Shown here: positions 10,503 to 20,119 of the stretch, piece after piece | Layout of the letters: the number at the start of each line of letters is the position of its first letter | How positions within the stretch are numbered: the first letter of the stretch is position 1 | NCBI GenBank assembly: GCA_963565915.1 | Contig: OY751496.1 | Span: 2,356,001-2,420,000 of the forward strand | Origin: Entoloma clypeatum | Lineage: Eukaryota > Basidiomycota > Agaricomycetes > Agaricales > Entolomataceae | DNA: 64,000 nucleotides | Direction of reading: 5' to 3' | Translations under genes and position numbers: made by a program | The notes under the pieces: generated by a model | The model's database searches: none | What the model was told of the DNA's origin: nothing | What the model saw: the letters and a program-made list of their open reading frames with translations, nothing else

Positions 10503-11592
10503 TGAAAAGCAAGTTTGTGACGAGCGCCGAAAATGCGAGAGACTCTGGTCAGAGCTCTACAAACACCTCAAACACCCAACAACACTCTCAACAAATAGTT
10601 CTAGGGGTGGTGGGAAAGAACCACTTATTTCGTAAGTAGGTTTGGTTCGTTTGCCTTTGTAGAATGTCAACTCGCGAGCGCGCGTCGATATTCTGAGTGT
10701 AATTCAATAATATAAAATTAAGGAATTGGATTTTTGTCACGGAGACGGTTCACTGAGCGCACGGAGCTAAGAGACAGAAGAGGGGGCCTCGTTCTAATCT
10801 ACAGTACATGGCTGATACCTACTGGTTTTTATACACGACGAGAGATGAAATTTATATATAAGGTTTATCACAAGATATGTCCATAACAAATCGGCTTTTA
10901 GGGTATCTGTTATTTGGGCATGGTCCAAATATCCACATGGGTCTTTTAAACATATTTCCGAGGTGTCGAGAGGGCAACCGGCCCTGGCGGAGTGGAGCGA
11001 CAAGAATGCGTCGTTTCGCGAGCATTCTAGAAGTCCACATTAATATTGATGTTGTCGATCGATCGATCGAGTTCCCGGTTGTCATCGATCAAGGGTCCGA
11101 AGCGTCACGGACCGGATCCTGTCCATCAAAAGCGATCAACGACCCCGTTTCCAGGGTGCATTCTATTTCCGGTAAGTTCACATGGCTCGGCATCACGGCA
11201 TCAGTGATCGGCCGCCTTGTTCTGTGATGCGTTCGGTACAGTGCGTCGCGTTCGAGATAATAAATCCCCCATGCCTCCGATTGTCCATATATAGTAATAG
11301 TCAATGGATAGGGTGATAGACCATAGAATATTGGTATTAATGTTGGGTCCCCTCAATGGTCTTATCCATTAAGAATAGAATTATTGTGTCAAGTCTATGG
11401 TTAAGCCCTCAGAATGTGACTGTTCCCATGATCATGACTAAAGGTGGTCCAGTGGTATGTAGACTCTCTAGGTAGCCAGTAGTACCATCAGTTCCAATAG
11501 AATGTGTTTAATGGGAGCAACATTATATTCTTTTATTGATAAAAGTGTGGGATTTATGCATTTTCATGCACAGCCGCACAGCGGTCGTATCA
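10503..11592 (-). repeat. GagOnly1 5' LTR
   Basis: 1090 bp, near-identical to 3485-4574. The right flank 11593-11596 (CCGA) is the second TSD copy. Confidence 0.93.
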
Positions 11593-14339
11593 CCGAGATA
11601 AATCATCAATCGAGATCTAGACTCCAGGGAATTTCTACGTTTTTCCTTTGGGATATACACATATGCCTGACATCCGAAGACTCTGATGCTTGACATATCG
11701 GGGATCTCATTGGTCACCCTGAAGTAAGGGGTATTCCATTCGAGACGCTGCATGGGGGTTCTGTTGTAGAGAAAAGCTGCATGTTCCAAACAGAATTCCC
11801 ACCACATAGGGGGTAAGCACACATCGAAGCGCAAGGCCTGAGATTTCTCCCACAGGGTTCGATTTATCCGTTCTGCTCTACCATTCTGCTGGTGCTGATA
11901 TGGGAGCGTGACGTCAATCAGAATTCCATGATCGACAAGTACATCCTTGTATTTGTCGAACTCTCCACCTCCATCAACTCGCCATTTCTTAGGAGTGGCG
12001 GCGAATTGATTCTGGATCATCGCAAGGAATTGTCGTAGTGCCATGACGGCATCTGACTTCTTCCTAAGCAAGACGACCCAGACGTGGGATGAAAAGTTGT
12101 CCAAAAACGTAAGGAAATATTTATATTTGTGGTATGATGCCGTGGATATCTGTTTGAGATCGGAATGGATCAGATCAAAGGTTTTTGTTGCCCTTGTCAT
12201 CGAATTGGGATATGACTGATTCGGCATTTTCCCTTTGAGGCAACCTGTGCAACTTTCCTGTGATTTCTCACGTACTAGTGTCTCAGGTACCCCTTTGGTA
12301 CTGGTAGGAATCTTTCAGAGTGCTTGATCATTTGGGTGACCAAGGCGCTTGTGCCATGTTTCGACAGTGATTTCGCTTGAGATCGCATGGATCTGGTCAT
12401 AGCGTATTTCAGTGTCTAACCAGTAAATGGTTTGACCAAGGATGTGGGGCGAAAACTGGATTTTGCTTAGCCCTTTGGAGATGTTGATTTCTCCACAAGT
12501 CCCGTCTACTTTGTAACCATGGTTAAGAAAGACGCCTAAGGACAATAGGCGTGTGTCCATGTCCGGGATGTAGAATACCGGTCTGAGAAGATGGGTTTTA
12601 ACTTCCCCATTTAGGGTGTGCCATACTGGAATGGCCCCAACTCTGAGAATTTCCAGTTTCTTCCCTTTAGCTGCAGTTTGGACGAATCGCTTGACCGTGA
12701 GAGGTCTATAATATGCGAAGTCCTTAAACTCATAGGTGAAGTGTAAAGAGGCGCCGGAATCTAATATCCATTGCGCGCGTTCTTTTTCCTTACAATGTGT
12801 ACAAGAAGCAAAATGTTTGATATATTTTTTATGTAAATCACTGCTAAAGTGATCTACACATTCTGTACTGGTACTGGCTATTATGTTATACGTCTGTTGA
12901 GAGGTATTGTTAGCTTTCCGCAATTGGTAAGGTTCAAGAAAAGGGTTTGACGGACCGTCAAGTTCTATCTCATCCTCAAATACATCCGGCCCCATCCGTT
13001 CCTGGTCGATGTCCATCATTTTCAGCGATTCTTCTATCGACGGGGCTACGCGACACTGTTTAGCCGGCCTTTCGTCGATGTCAGGAATGATGGTATCTAA
13101 GATACGGAGATTTGACCCAGAGGGTTGAGCACTGATTTCTCGGGGGAGTCTTCGCACCCTCTCGTTCTTTTTCCACACAGACGGCTTTCCAGAGGGAAGC
13201 CCGGTGTACTGAGAAGGAGGTGGGTTCATGCGTTGCAGGAGTGACTGCATCTTTTCTGACTCAGGCTGCGCGGTACTCGTAGTTTTCCCACGGCCCGTTA
13301 CAGTGGTGAAGGTAAGTGCATGACGAGGAGGGAGAGGGCAAGGGGCACGTTGACGAGGAGGAAGGGGACAGGGAGCAGGATACCGAGGGGATTGCTCAAT
13401 GGCTGGTGCGATGAACTCGACCATTTCCTCAGCTTGGTCGGAGTCATTTTCTGTGTTGTTGGCATGCTTCTTCTGGTTGCGCCAGCGTCCCTTTCCCTTC
13501 TTCTTTTCGGAAGCGGTACTTGGGTCGGTCGAGTTAGGCTGCTCGTCAGCATTGTTCCGCGAGGTACTCGGCGCTGTCTGCTTTTCCCATTTGGGGTCTT
13601 GCCCCTTTCACTTGGTCCCGGAGATTTTCCGGGCCTGCTCGTTGGACGCCCGAGTAGACCCAATCGCATACTTGCGCCTGTATTCCGACACGATGCTGTC
13701 GGTGACGGCCTGCCATGTGAAGTTGTTGGCATTGTAGACCTGGAAGAGGGCGGTGGAGAGGGACGACCATGCGTCAGAAATGGCACTTGCCAGGATCATA
13801 GCTTGCATGAGATCAGGTACGACGAACTTTGCGTCGCTGAGGCGAGCGAAGAGTGATCCAAGGCGCTCGATTTCCGGTACGGGGTCGCGACCTGACAGGT
13901 TGAAGGAGGCAGCGGCCTTGAAGTCGCCGAATATGGTGGCGGGGGAGACCTTTGAATACGCGTCCTTTAAAGATGTCCAGGCCTCCTTCGAGGTTTTGGC
14001 ATCTTTGATGTGTCTCCTGATGGCTTCGGAGACCTTGAGGCGGATGGAACCGAGGGCCATGTCGTTGTCCCTGATCCAGGCCTTCCTTTCTTTGTGGAAG
14101 CCGGGCTGGTCGACGGTGGTGGTGATGACCGGAGGGTGGGTCGCAGACGTCGAGGTGGCGGAGGCAGGGGTGGAGACCGTGACCGTGAAGTCCGCGATGT
14201 CGGGGCGCTCAATGTCGCCGGACACGAGGCACCAGACTCCTTGATGGAGGAGGTAGGATTTCATCTTTTCAGCCCAGCTTAGGTAGTCGATGCCGTTGAA
14301 GACGACGATGGAGTCGAGGGCGGAGCGAGAGGTAGACAT
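11593..14339 (-). pseudogene. Cop1 gag-protease-integrase (5' part of polyprotein)
   Basis: Starts at the ATG at 14339 (MSTSRSALD...). The Gag part is of UBN2 type (YLSWAEKMKSYLLHQGVW). I see no standard CCHC knuckle. Protease: WILDSGASLHFT near 12770. Integrase zinc site: WHKRLGHPND ... CTGC, 12370-12250. Catalytic core: the HSDL Asp, the DGGGEF Asp near 11970, and the QQNGRAERIN Glu. Two in-frame TGA codons, at 13608-13610 and 12315-12317, are the only interruptions. Both sides remain in one frame and each TGA stands where CGA fits. The frame runs into the GagOnly1 LTR at 11592 and resumes at 3480 as ...IYLG-SKPG.... Confidence 0.9.
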
Positions 14340-14684
14340 TTTTAATGAATCTAAAAGGAGTTCTCCCAATCAGTGATGTTCTTGATTTTTAGAGAAAACA
14401 AATAAATGATTCCTCATAACATATTCCCTTCAGGAATAGCGGTTGTGGGAAAAACCCTTTTTGTCAGAAGTGTATGAGGTACGATCAACGTTTCCACACG
14501 ATGTGTACTAAGTCAATCCCCTTAGGGACGCTTCATGACAGGTACTTGTCGTAATGACATTCCCAGGTTCATGTGTGAAGAAGTAAGACTCAGAACCTAG
14601 ATCTTTCGATCGGTTCTTTGCCAACCAGGGTAGAGTGGGCAGGTACTCGCTGTTGCCAGCGTTCCCAAGTCCCTCTGCTATCCG
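14340..14684 (-). other. Cop1 leader between PBS and gag
   Basis: 345 bp of 5' untranslated leader; no ORF or motif stands out. Confidence 0.5.
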
Positions 14685-14696
14685 GGGCCCATAACC
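14685..14696 (-). promoter_or_regulatory. Cop1 primer-binding site, initiator tRNA-Met anticodon arm
   Basis: Directly after the 5' LTR the minus strand reads GGTTATGGGCCC. This is complementary to GGGCCCATAACC, the anticodon stem-loop of eukaryotic initiator tRNA-Met. Drosophila copia and Ty5 prime from this internal half-tRNA (established knowledge), so Cop1 very likely does the same. Confidence 0.85.
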
Positions 14697-15006
14697 TGTT
14701 GAAGTTCCACCTGGGCGCTAGCCACAGGCGTACTGAGCAACACAGCTACAGTGTGGAAGTACTCTACTTAACCGTTCTAGCCACTTACATGGTTTGGGAG
14801 GGTGAGGCTGGTGAGAGCGGTTGAGGCTGATAAGAGCGATGGAGCTGGTTAAGAGTCAAGAGACAACTTGTTGATATTGACAGTTTCCTGGTCTTATATA
14901 CCGTACTACTGTTTGTACCAACCAAACAAGTATGTAATCGAAGATGTCTAAGGTCAAGTGATATAATCTAATCTAATCTAATCTATGTGATGGAAAAGTT
15001 TCAACA
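14697..15006 (-). repeat. Cop1 5' LTR
   Basis: 310 bp, about 99% identical to 1054-1363, with TSD ATGCC at 15007-15011. Confidence 0.93.
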
Positions 15007-15530
15007 ATGCCGAGCTGTCATTAACATCGTTCTTTTCATTTGCAGTGTCACCGGCGCTCAAGGCTTGGTTTCGCCAGTGGCCCATCCATTCACCGTGTCG
15101 CCGGTTTTTTGCCGGTCAATGATATGCTGATCTGTCGTTAGCATCGTTCTTTGTATATGGAGTGTGGCTGACACTCAACGGCTCGCTTTCACCGATGGAA
15201 CATCATTTTGCCGATGGCCTGTCGCCGTGTCGCCGGCTTTTGGCCGTGGTTCACCGGTTTTTTGCCGTGGCGTCTTTCGCCGGTGAATTATTTGCCGATC
15301 TGTTGTTAACATCATTCTTTGTATATTGGAGTGTTGCCGACACCCAAGGGTTGCTCTTGCCAATGGATCATCAATTCGCCGATGGCCTGTCGCCGTGTCG
15401 CCGGTCTTTCACAGGTTTTTCGCCGTGGTGTCTTTCGCCGGTGATTTATTCACCGATCTGTTGTATGTTGTTGCCGGTGACCTTGTTGTTTCGCCGTTCG
15501 CCGTGGTGAATTCGCTGGTGCTGTAGCGAA
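15007..15530 (+). repeat. Satellite array 1 (continuation), about 3-4 units
   Basis: Repeats of a unit built on AGTGTnGCCGACACTCAAGG, CGCCGATGGCCTGTCGCCG, TTTTTCGCCGTGG and GCCGATCTGTTGTTAACATC. Copies are most regular from 15160 to 15500 (spacing ~170 bp). The same family is at 40891-41990 (reverse) and 60560-60855. Confidence 0.8.
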
Positions 15531-15610
15531 TTCGCTGCTTCCGTAATTTACCATACACTGTATGCCTTCGCTGGACCGTAAATTACAATACAGTGTAGAT
15601 TGACTACCTG
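15531..15610 (+). repeat. 80-bp block at satellite edge, shared with 40814-40890
   Basis: Contains two direct CCGTAAnTTACnATACAnTGTA motifs and ends GACTACCTG. The reverse complement at 40814-40890 has the same content and ends at the same base. Here it abuts the 16-bp Gyp1 LTR remnant; there it abuts truncated Cop2. Confidence 0.75.
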
Positions 15611-15638
15611 GGCTATCGCCGTAACAAAAGGTCAAGCT
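15611..15638 (+). promoter_or_regulatory. Gyp1 5' LTR remnant plus self-primer binding site
   Basis: 15611-15626 (GGCTATCGCCGTAACA) equals the end of the 3' LTR. Two bases later 15629-15638 (AGGTCAAGCT) is the exact complement of AGCTTGACCT at 32410-32419, the likely transcript start in the LTR. This is the arrangement of Tf1/sushi elements, which prime reverse transcription with the 5' end of their own mRNA. Confidence 0.75.
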
Positions 15639-15917
15639 GATCAACGTCGTCAACCCACTGCGGTTTTAGACGCAAAGATTCCTCCCCGACGATCCACCTT
15701 TGGAGTCCTGTCCGACTCAGAAGACGAACAGGAGTTCGTTGACGCACCTATCACACCACGACCACCGCCGACACCGTACAGAAGAGTAACCTCCTCTTTC
15801 ATACCAGTCAACCCCACATCACCCTCTTACCTCTCCTCGAGACGAAACCCACCGCCGCCAGCTGCTGCTGTTGCTGCATCCAGACCGACCCCAGACACCC
15901 CAAAGACTTCCTTGTAG
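15639..15917 (+). other. Gyp1 leader open frame upstream of gag (no ATG)
   Basis: One frame is open from before the PBS to a TAG at 15915-15917, two bases before the gag ATG, yet contains no ATG. The translation is acidic then Pro-rich (GVLSDSEDEQEFVDAP, PRPPPTPYRR, NPPPPAAAVAAS), which looks like protein rather than noise. It could encode a Gag N-terminal extension reached by non-AUG initiation, or it could be coincidence. Confidence 0.4.
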
Positions 15918-15919
15918 AA

Positions 15920-16813
15920 ATGGCTTCTCAAGTAAGGACCCCAGAAAAAAAGATCAAGATCAGCCCGCTGGCGATCTTCAATGGAGATAGAAGGAAACTA
16001 TCTGAATTTTTATTCGACGTGAACCTATACCTGGAAATGAACGACGACATCTATAACACCGACAAGAAGAAAATCCTCTTCACTGTCTTGTACATGAAAG
16101 GAGGAACGGCCGGACCTTGGAAAGAGTCCTGGCACAGAGATATTTCCACCACCGGAGTATCCGTGTACCCGAAATACGCGGACTTCATTGAAAAACTGAG
16201 GAAGTCGTTCTCCCCAGTTGACAAGGAAGGAGATGCGTTGACAATGATGAAAACACAGAAAATGGAAGGCATGACAGCCGATGAATATGTCGAGAAGTTC
16301 AAGTTATGGGCTGCGGAGAGCCTGATCAAGGATGATCGGTCTCTCAAAGACTACTTCATGGAGGCGTTACCACATGTCAAGATCCTGGGCCTTGATAAGG
16401 TCCCAGGAACGATTGACGAATGGTACACCACGGCGTCCAGATTGGACAACCAGTGGAGGAGGGCCAAGGCAGTGGCTCTAAGACTTAGACCCGATGGGGG
16501 GAAGAAGAAGTTCAAAGTGAACTATAACCCCGCACCCCGAAACGCGCATTATGCCCCAGACCCTAATGCCATGGACATTGATCGGCTGACCGCCAAAGAA
16601 AGAGACGACCACTTCAAGAAAGGGTTGTGTTTCGTCTGCCACCAGGCAGGACATCGTGCTGATGCACACAAAGGAGGAAAGACCCCGGCTGCAAACAATA
16701 CGTTCAAAAAAGCTTCTGATGCATATGCCCATATCCGAGGCATTTTCAAAGACTTACCAAATGAGGAACAAGACACCTTGATCTCCGAAATGGAGAAACA
16801 GGGTTTTCAATAA
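15920..16813 (+). CDS. gag: Gyp1 Gag, 297 aa
   Basis: ATG at 15920, stop TAA at 16811-16813, uninterrupted. The Gag core carries a retrotransposon-gag pattern (WHRDIS, FIEKLRKSFSPVDKEGDALTMM, TADEYVEKFKLWAAES, residues ~70-135). A zinc-knuckle-like motif CFVCHQAGHRADAH sits near residue 238; the last ligand is His instead of the usual Cys. A basic stretch precedes it. Expected role: capsid/nucleocapsid of virus-like particles. The stop is immediately preceded by a slippery heptamer feeding the pol frame (see 16801-16807). Although pol is broken, this gag could still be translated. Confidence 0.85.
   Translation: MASQVRTPEKKIKISPLAIFNGDRRKLSEFLFDVNLYLEMNDDIYNTDKKKILFTVLYMKGGTAGPWKESWHRDISTTGVSVYPKYADFIEKLRKSFSPVDKEGDALTMMKTQKMEGMTADEYVEKFKLWAAESLIKDDRSLKDYFMEALPHVKILGLDKVPGTIDEWYTTASRLDNQWRRAKAVALRLRPDGGKKKFKVNYNPAPRNAHYAPDPNAMDIDRLTAKERDDHFKKGLCFVCHQAGHRADAHKGGKTPAANNTFKKASDAYAHIRGIFKDLPNEEQDTLISEMEKQGFQ
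16801..16807 (+). promoter_or_regulatory. Candidate -1 ribosomal frameshift site GGGTTTT
   Basis: In the gag frame this reads G GGT TTT, then CAA TAA: a canonical X XXY YYZ heptamer four bases before the gag stop. Slipping -1 gives GGG TTT TCA ATA..., exactly the pol frame, which is open from 16768 and overlaps gag by ~45 nt. Confidence 0.7.
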
Positions 16814-18711
16814 AGCCGCCTGTACCGATGTCAGCCCCCGCTCAGTTTTCAATCTCCCTATCACCTGTAATTGTAGCCGACATGAATGACAAATCTTTTT
16901 CGATCCCCATTTCAATGTCAGGAGAAGGAGAAAGCATCAATGAAAGACTAAAGATAAACGCCCTGATAGACTCAGGGGCAGGAGGAACCTTCTTGGACCA
17001 GAAGTTCGCCACAGCTAACCGAATGGAGCTTATCCCGCTACTAAAGCCCATTTGTGTGTTCAATGTGGATGGAACGAAGAACAAAGAAGGGACGATCACC
17101 CATTGTACATGGAAGAAGATCTGGATTGATGACAAAGAACTCGACATCAGGTTCTTGGTCACCAGACTTGGAAAAGAAACCGCCATTTTGGGGTTACCAT
17201 GGTTGAAACAATACAACCCAAACATTGATTGGGAAAGAGGGACCTTGGATATTGAAACAATCAGGTTCAAGAAGACCCTGGCAGGGGTCATGAGGAAGAA
17301 ATTTGACGAGCTCTTGGCGTCAAAAGACAAGAAACCCATTGCTATTGCAGCATGGATGAAAGAAGAACCTAAACAGAGGATCTCCGTAACAATAGAAGAA
17401 ATTGATGATGAAGAGACCCTTAAACCAAACAAGGAGGCTCTACCGGCAAATGGACCTATCTTGAAAAGGATAGATGAAGAATCAGACGATGACCTAGACC
17501 TCTTCAGGACATATGTCACAACGGACGAACCCATTAAGAATATTTGGATCCAAGCCAAAACCTCGATCTCCCAGAAACTCTCACACAACACAGACACCAT
17601 GGACAAACCGAAGAAGGAACTACCAGAACGATACGATCAGTATCAGAAGGTGTTCGAGAAAACGGCATCTGAGAGGTTACCGGAACATAAACCATGGGAC
17701 CACGCAATTGACTTGAAACCGGACTTCACCCCGAAAGACTGCAAAGTTTATCCTTTGTCGCCAGAAGAACAAACTAAATTGGACGAATTCCTTGATGAGA
17801 ACCTTCGAAAGGGGTACATCAGACCCTCGAAATCACTGATGGCATCACCTTTTTTCTTTGTGGCTAAAAAGGACTCGGATAAACTCAGACCCTGTCAGGA
17901 CTATCGGCGATTGAACGATTGAACGGTGAAGAACGCATACCTGTTGCCCCTGGTCGGAGATTTATTGGACAAACTGAAAGGAGCAAAGGTCTTTACTAAA
18001 CTGGACATGCGTTGGGGATACAACAACGTACGGATCAAACCTGGCGATGAATGGAAGGCTGCATTCAAAACCAATTGAGGATTGTACGAACCCTTGGTTG
18101 CCTTCTTTGGGCTGGCAGGCATGCCACCCACGTTTCAGGCGATGATGAACGAAATCTTCAAGGAAGAACTTGAAGAAGGATGGTTGCTCATTTATTTGGA
18201 CGACATCTTCATCTTCTCGGTCAATGACAAAATCGACACCGAACAGATGCTCCGCGTACTAAGAAAAATGATAGAGAATGACCTCTACCTCAACCTGGAA
18301 AAATGCGAATTTGGAGTCAGGCAGTGCGAATACCTCGGACTGATTATCAAAGAAAACAAAATCGCAATGGACCCTGTTAAACTATCGGGGATAGCGAAAT
18401 GGCCGGAACCCGTGACTGTGAAGCAGGTCAGATCCTTCCTCGGATTTGGAAACTTCTATCGAAGATTTATCGGACACTACTCGGACATTGCCAAACCTCT
18501 GAATGATCTGACTAAAAAGGATCTAGAGTGGGAATGGAATGAAGACTGCCAGACGGCATTCGACACATTAAAGGACAAATTCACGGAATCACCGGTATTG
18601 CTAATGCCAGACACTGGCAAGCCATTCATCATAGAATCTGATGCATCCAAATGGGCGACAGGAGCAGTACTGCGCCAACAAGATGTAAATGGAGACTGGC
18701 ACCCCTGCGGA
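16801..18711 (+). pseudogene. pol: Gyp1 pol part 1: protease and reverse transcriptase
   Basis: The frame enters from the gag overlap; the first ATG is 16828. Protease: ALIDSGAGGTFLDQKF near 16960-17010. RT: ...SPEEQTKLDEF at 17760, [15 protein letters not shown] at 17995, catalytic YLDD ([12 protein letters not shown]) near 18195. The start of RNase H ([19 protein letters not shown]) is at 18625-18680. Two in-frame stops occur: TGA 17920-17922 (Trp expected, DYRRLND-*-TVKN) and TGA 18076-18078 (Arg expected, FKTN-*-GLYEPL). The frame is cut at 18712 by the Tc1 element. Other motifs are intact, so decay is recent. Confidence 0.88.
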
Positions 18712-18713
18712 TA

Positions 18714-18926
18714 CAGTGCCTCACAAAACTGATTCAATGTTTGTTGCTTTTTGAATACCTTCAAGATAACTCTGCAAAGAATACCAATTGAATTAAGCCT
18801 TTGGTATATAATTGAAAGCCCTACTTCAGGGCTTTCAGAATATAAAGGAATCATATGATTTAGATCAGAATCCACGGAGATATGATTAAATTAAATCAGC
18901 AACTCATTGAATCAGTTTTGTGAGTA
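18714..18926 (+). repeat. Tc1 left inverted repeat
   Basis: About 213 bp, with outer motif at 18714 and inner inverted motif at 18904-18926. Matches 20120-20332 in reverse, with many substitutions in the middle. Confidence 0.85.
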
Positions 18927-19075
18927 CCTATGGCAATTATCAGAATCAAATGCTTCACTGGTTGTATGGTAACCAGTTGTCATGACTTACTGATGGAACT
19001 TGAATAGAACCCTGATGGGTTGTCAAGGAAAGTTGTATAAGAAGAATCCAACCTCAACAGCCTCCATAATTAATC

Positions 19076-20092
19076 ATGTGCCCTATCTCCTCTTCCCACA
19101 AGGAAAACATTCTTTCTCTGGCCTCCAATGGTCACTCCACTCGTCATATTGCCTCTAACCTGGGTGTCAGCCAACCAACTGTCTCCAGAGTGCTTCAGAA
19201 TCTTCTTCCTCATCGCAATCTCTCTTCTGGTGGTCGTCCATCCAAGCTTTCTCCCACCAACACACGAAACATACTTTCACAAATCACCTCAGGGAGAGCC
19301 TCCAATGCTGTGCAGGCTACCAAACACATCAACACTGTCATCTCCAATCCTGTCTCCCCAGAAACTGTGAGAAGGGTTCTCAGAAAACATGAATTCAAGG
19401 CTGTAACAAAGAAGAAAAGACCTTTTTTAAAGGCCATACATCGGAAGAGGCGGTTGGCATTTTCTATGAAGCACAGGGAATGGACAGTGGAGGACTGGAA
19501 GAGGGTCATTTGGTCAGATGAGACCAAAATCAACAGGTTTGGATCAGATGGCAAGGAATGGGTCTGGAAAAAGAAGGGTGAGGGGCTTATTGAAAGAGAG
19601 GTTCAGGGCACAGTCAAGTTTGGGGGAGGAAATATTATGGTTTGGGGTTGTATGGGTTGGGAAGGTGTGGGGAGACTTGCAGAGGTTGAGGGGAGGATGG
19701 ATGCTGATCAGTATGTGTCCATTTTGGAGGACAATTTGCTGCCCAGCATGGAGGAGAGTGGAATCTCTGAAGAGGAGATCATTTTTCAGCAGGACAATGA
19801 CCCCAAGCACACCTCCAAGAAGGCCAAAAAATGAATGGACAGCAAGAATATTGCTCTGCTGGATTGGCCTGCACAGTCCCCAGACCTCAATCCTATTGAA
19901 CACCTCTGGGTTCATATTAAAAGGAAGTTGAATGAATATCCAACACCACCCAAGGGAGTCTGGGAGATTTGGGACAGAGCAGCAGAGGTGTGGAATAATA
20001 TAGAGCCAGAAGTGTGTCAAAACCTGATAGAAAGTATGCCAAGAAGGGTAGAGGCAGTAATCAAAGCTAAGGAGGGTAATACCAAGTACTAA
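19076..20092 (+). pseudogene. Tc1-family transposase, DD34E, one nonsense codon
   Basis: 339 codons from the ATG at 19076, the usual length for a Tc1 transposase. The N-terminal helix-turn-helix (STRHIASNLGVSQPTVSRVL, residues ~20-40) binds the repeat ends. The catalytic triad is Asp in IWSDETKINRFG, Asp in QQDNDPKH, and Glu in PDLNPIEHLW, with 34 residues between the last two. A TGA at 19832-19834 falls between KKAKK and MDSKN, where Trp (TGG) fits. Otherwise the frame is intact, so the copy is recently dead or marginally readable by suppression. Confidence 0.9.
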
Positions 20093-20119
20093 AGTATAAA
20101 ATACTGTATTTATTGTACA

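Larger units (their letters stand above)
3485..11592 (-). mobile_element. GagOnly1, non-autonomous LTR retrotransposon encoding only Gag
   Basis: Two LTRs of exactly 1090 bp (3485-4574 and 10503-11592), TG...CA, about 4 mismatches by eye, flanked by the 4-bp duplication CCGA (3481-3484 and 11593-11596). On the minus strand the order is LTR, PBS, a 617-aa gag, ~3.7 kb without pol, polypurine tract (GTGTGGGGGAGA, complement of 4575-4586), LTR. No protease, RT, RNase H or integrase motif is present in any frame of the 5.9-kb interior. The layout resembles the TR-GAG class described in plants (established knowledge). It must borrow Pol from another element. The 4-bp TSD and tRNA PBS point to the Ty3/gypsy side. 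It is the youngest and least damaged element here. Confidence 0.9.
1054..15006 (-). mobile_element. Cop1, full-length Ty1/copia LTR retrotransposon (disabled, nested host)
   Basis: Two 310-bp direct LTRs (1054-1363 and 14697-15006) start TGTTGAA and end TTCAACA, differ at about 3 positions by eye, and are flanked by a perfect 5-bp duplication ATGCC. Domain order on the minus strand is Gag, protease, integrase, RT, RNase H, which is the copia order. The body is interrupted at 3485-11592 by a Gag-only LTR element with TSD CCGA. Collapsing that insertion and its TSD restores the reading frame. The coding frame has three in-frame TGA codons, all where CGA would be expected, and one 23-bp frameshifting insertion. 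The near-identical LTRs say the insertion is recent, yet it is already inactivated. Confidence 0.93.

Noticed and set aside
1603..13610. TGA codons in Cop1 as programmed readthrough or recoding
   Set aside because: They occur at several unrelated places, including inside the RNase H R-S-K-H-I-D motif, and the same CGA-to-TGA pattern hits all families.
13320..14282. Plus-strand frames of 90-178 codons opposite Cop1 gag
   Set aside because: Shadows of the GC-rich gag coding strand; no domain, and gag on the other strand is clear.
15531..15610. Helitron 3' end at the shared block
   Set aside because: No CTRR end with upstream hairpin and no Rep/helicase sequence nearby.
16842..17606. 254-codon minus-strand frame opposite Gyp1 protease
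   Set aside because: Antisense shadow of a well-supported pol frame; Ser/Leu-rich, no motif.
19544..20020. 158-codon minus-strand frame in the Tc1 element
   Set aside because: Antisense of the transposase, whose HTH and DD34E motifs are unambiguous.
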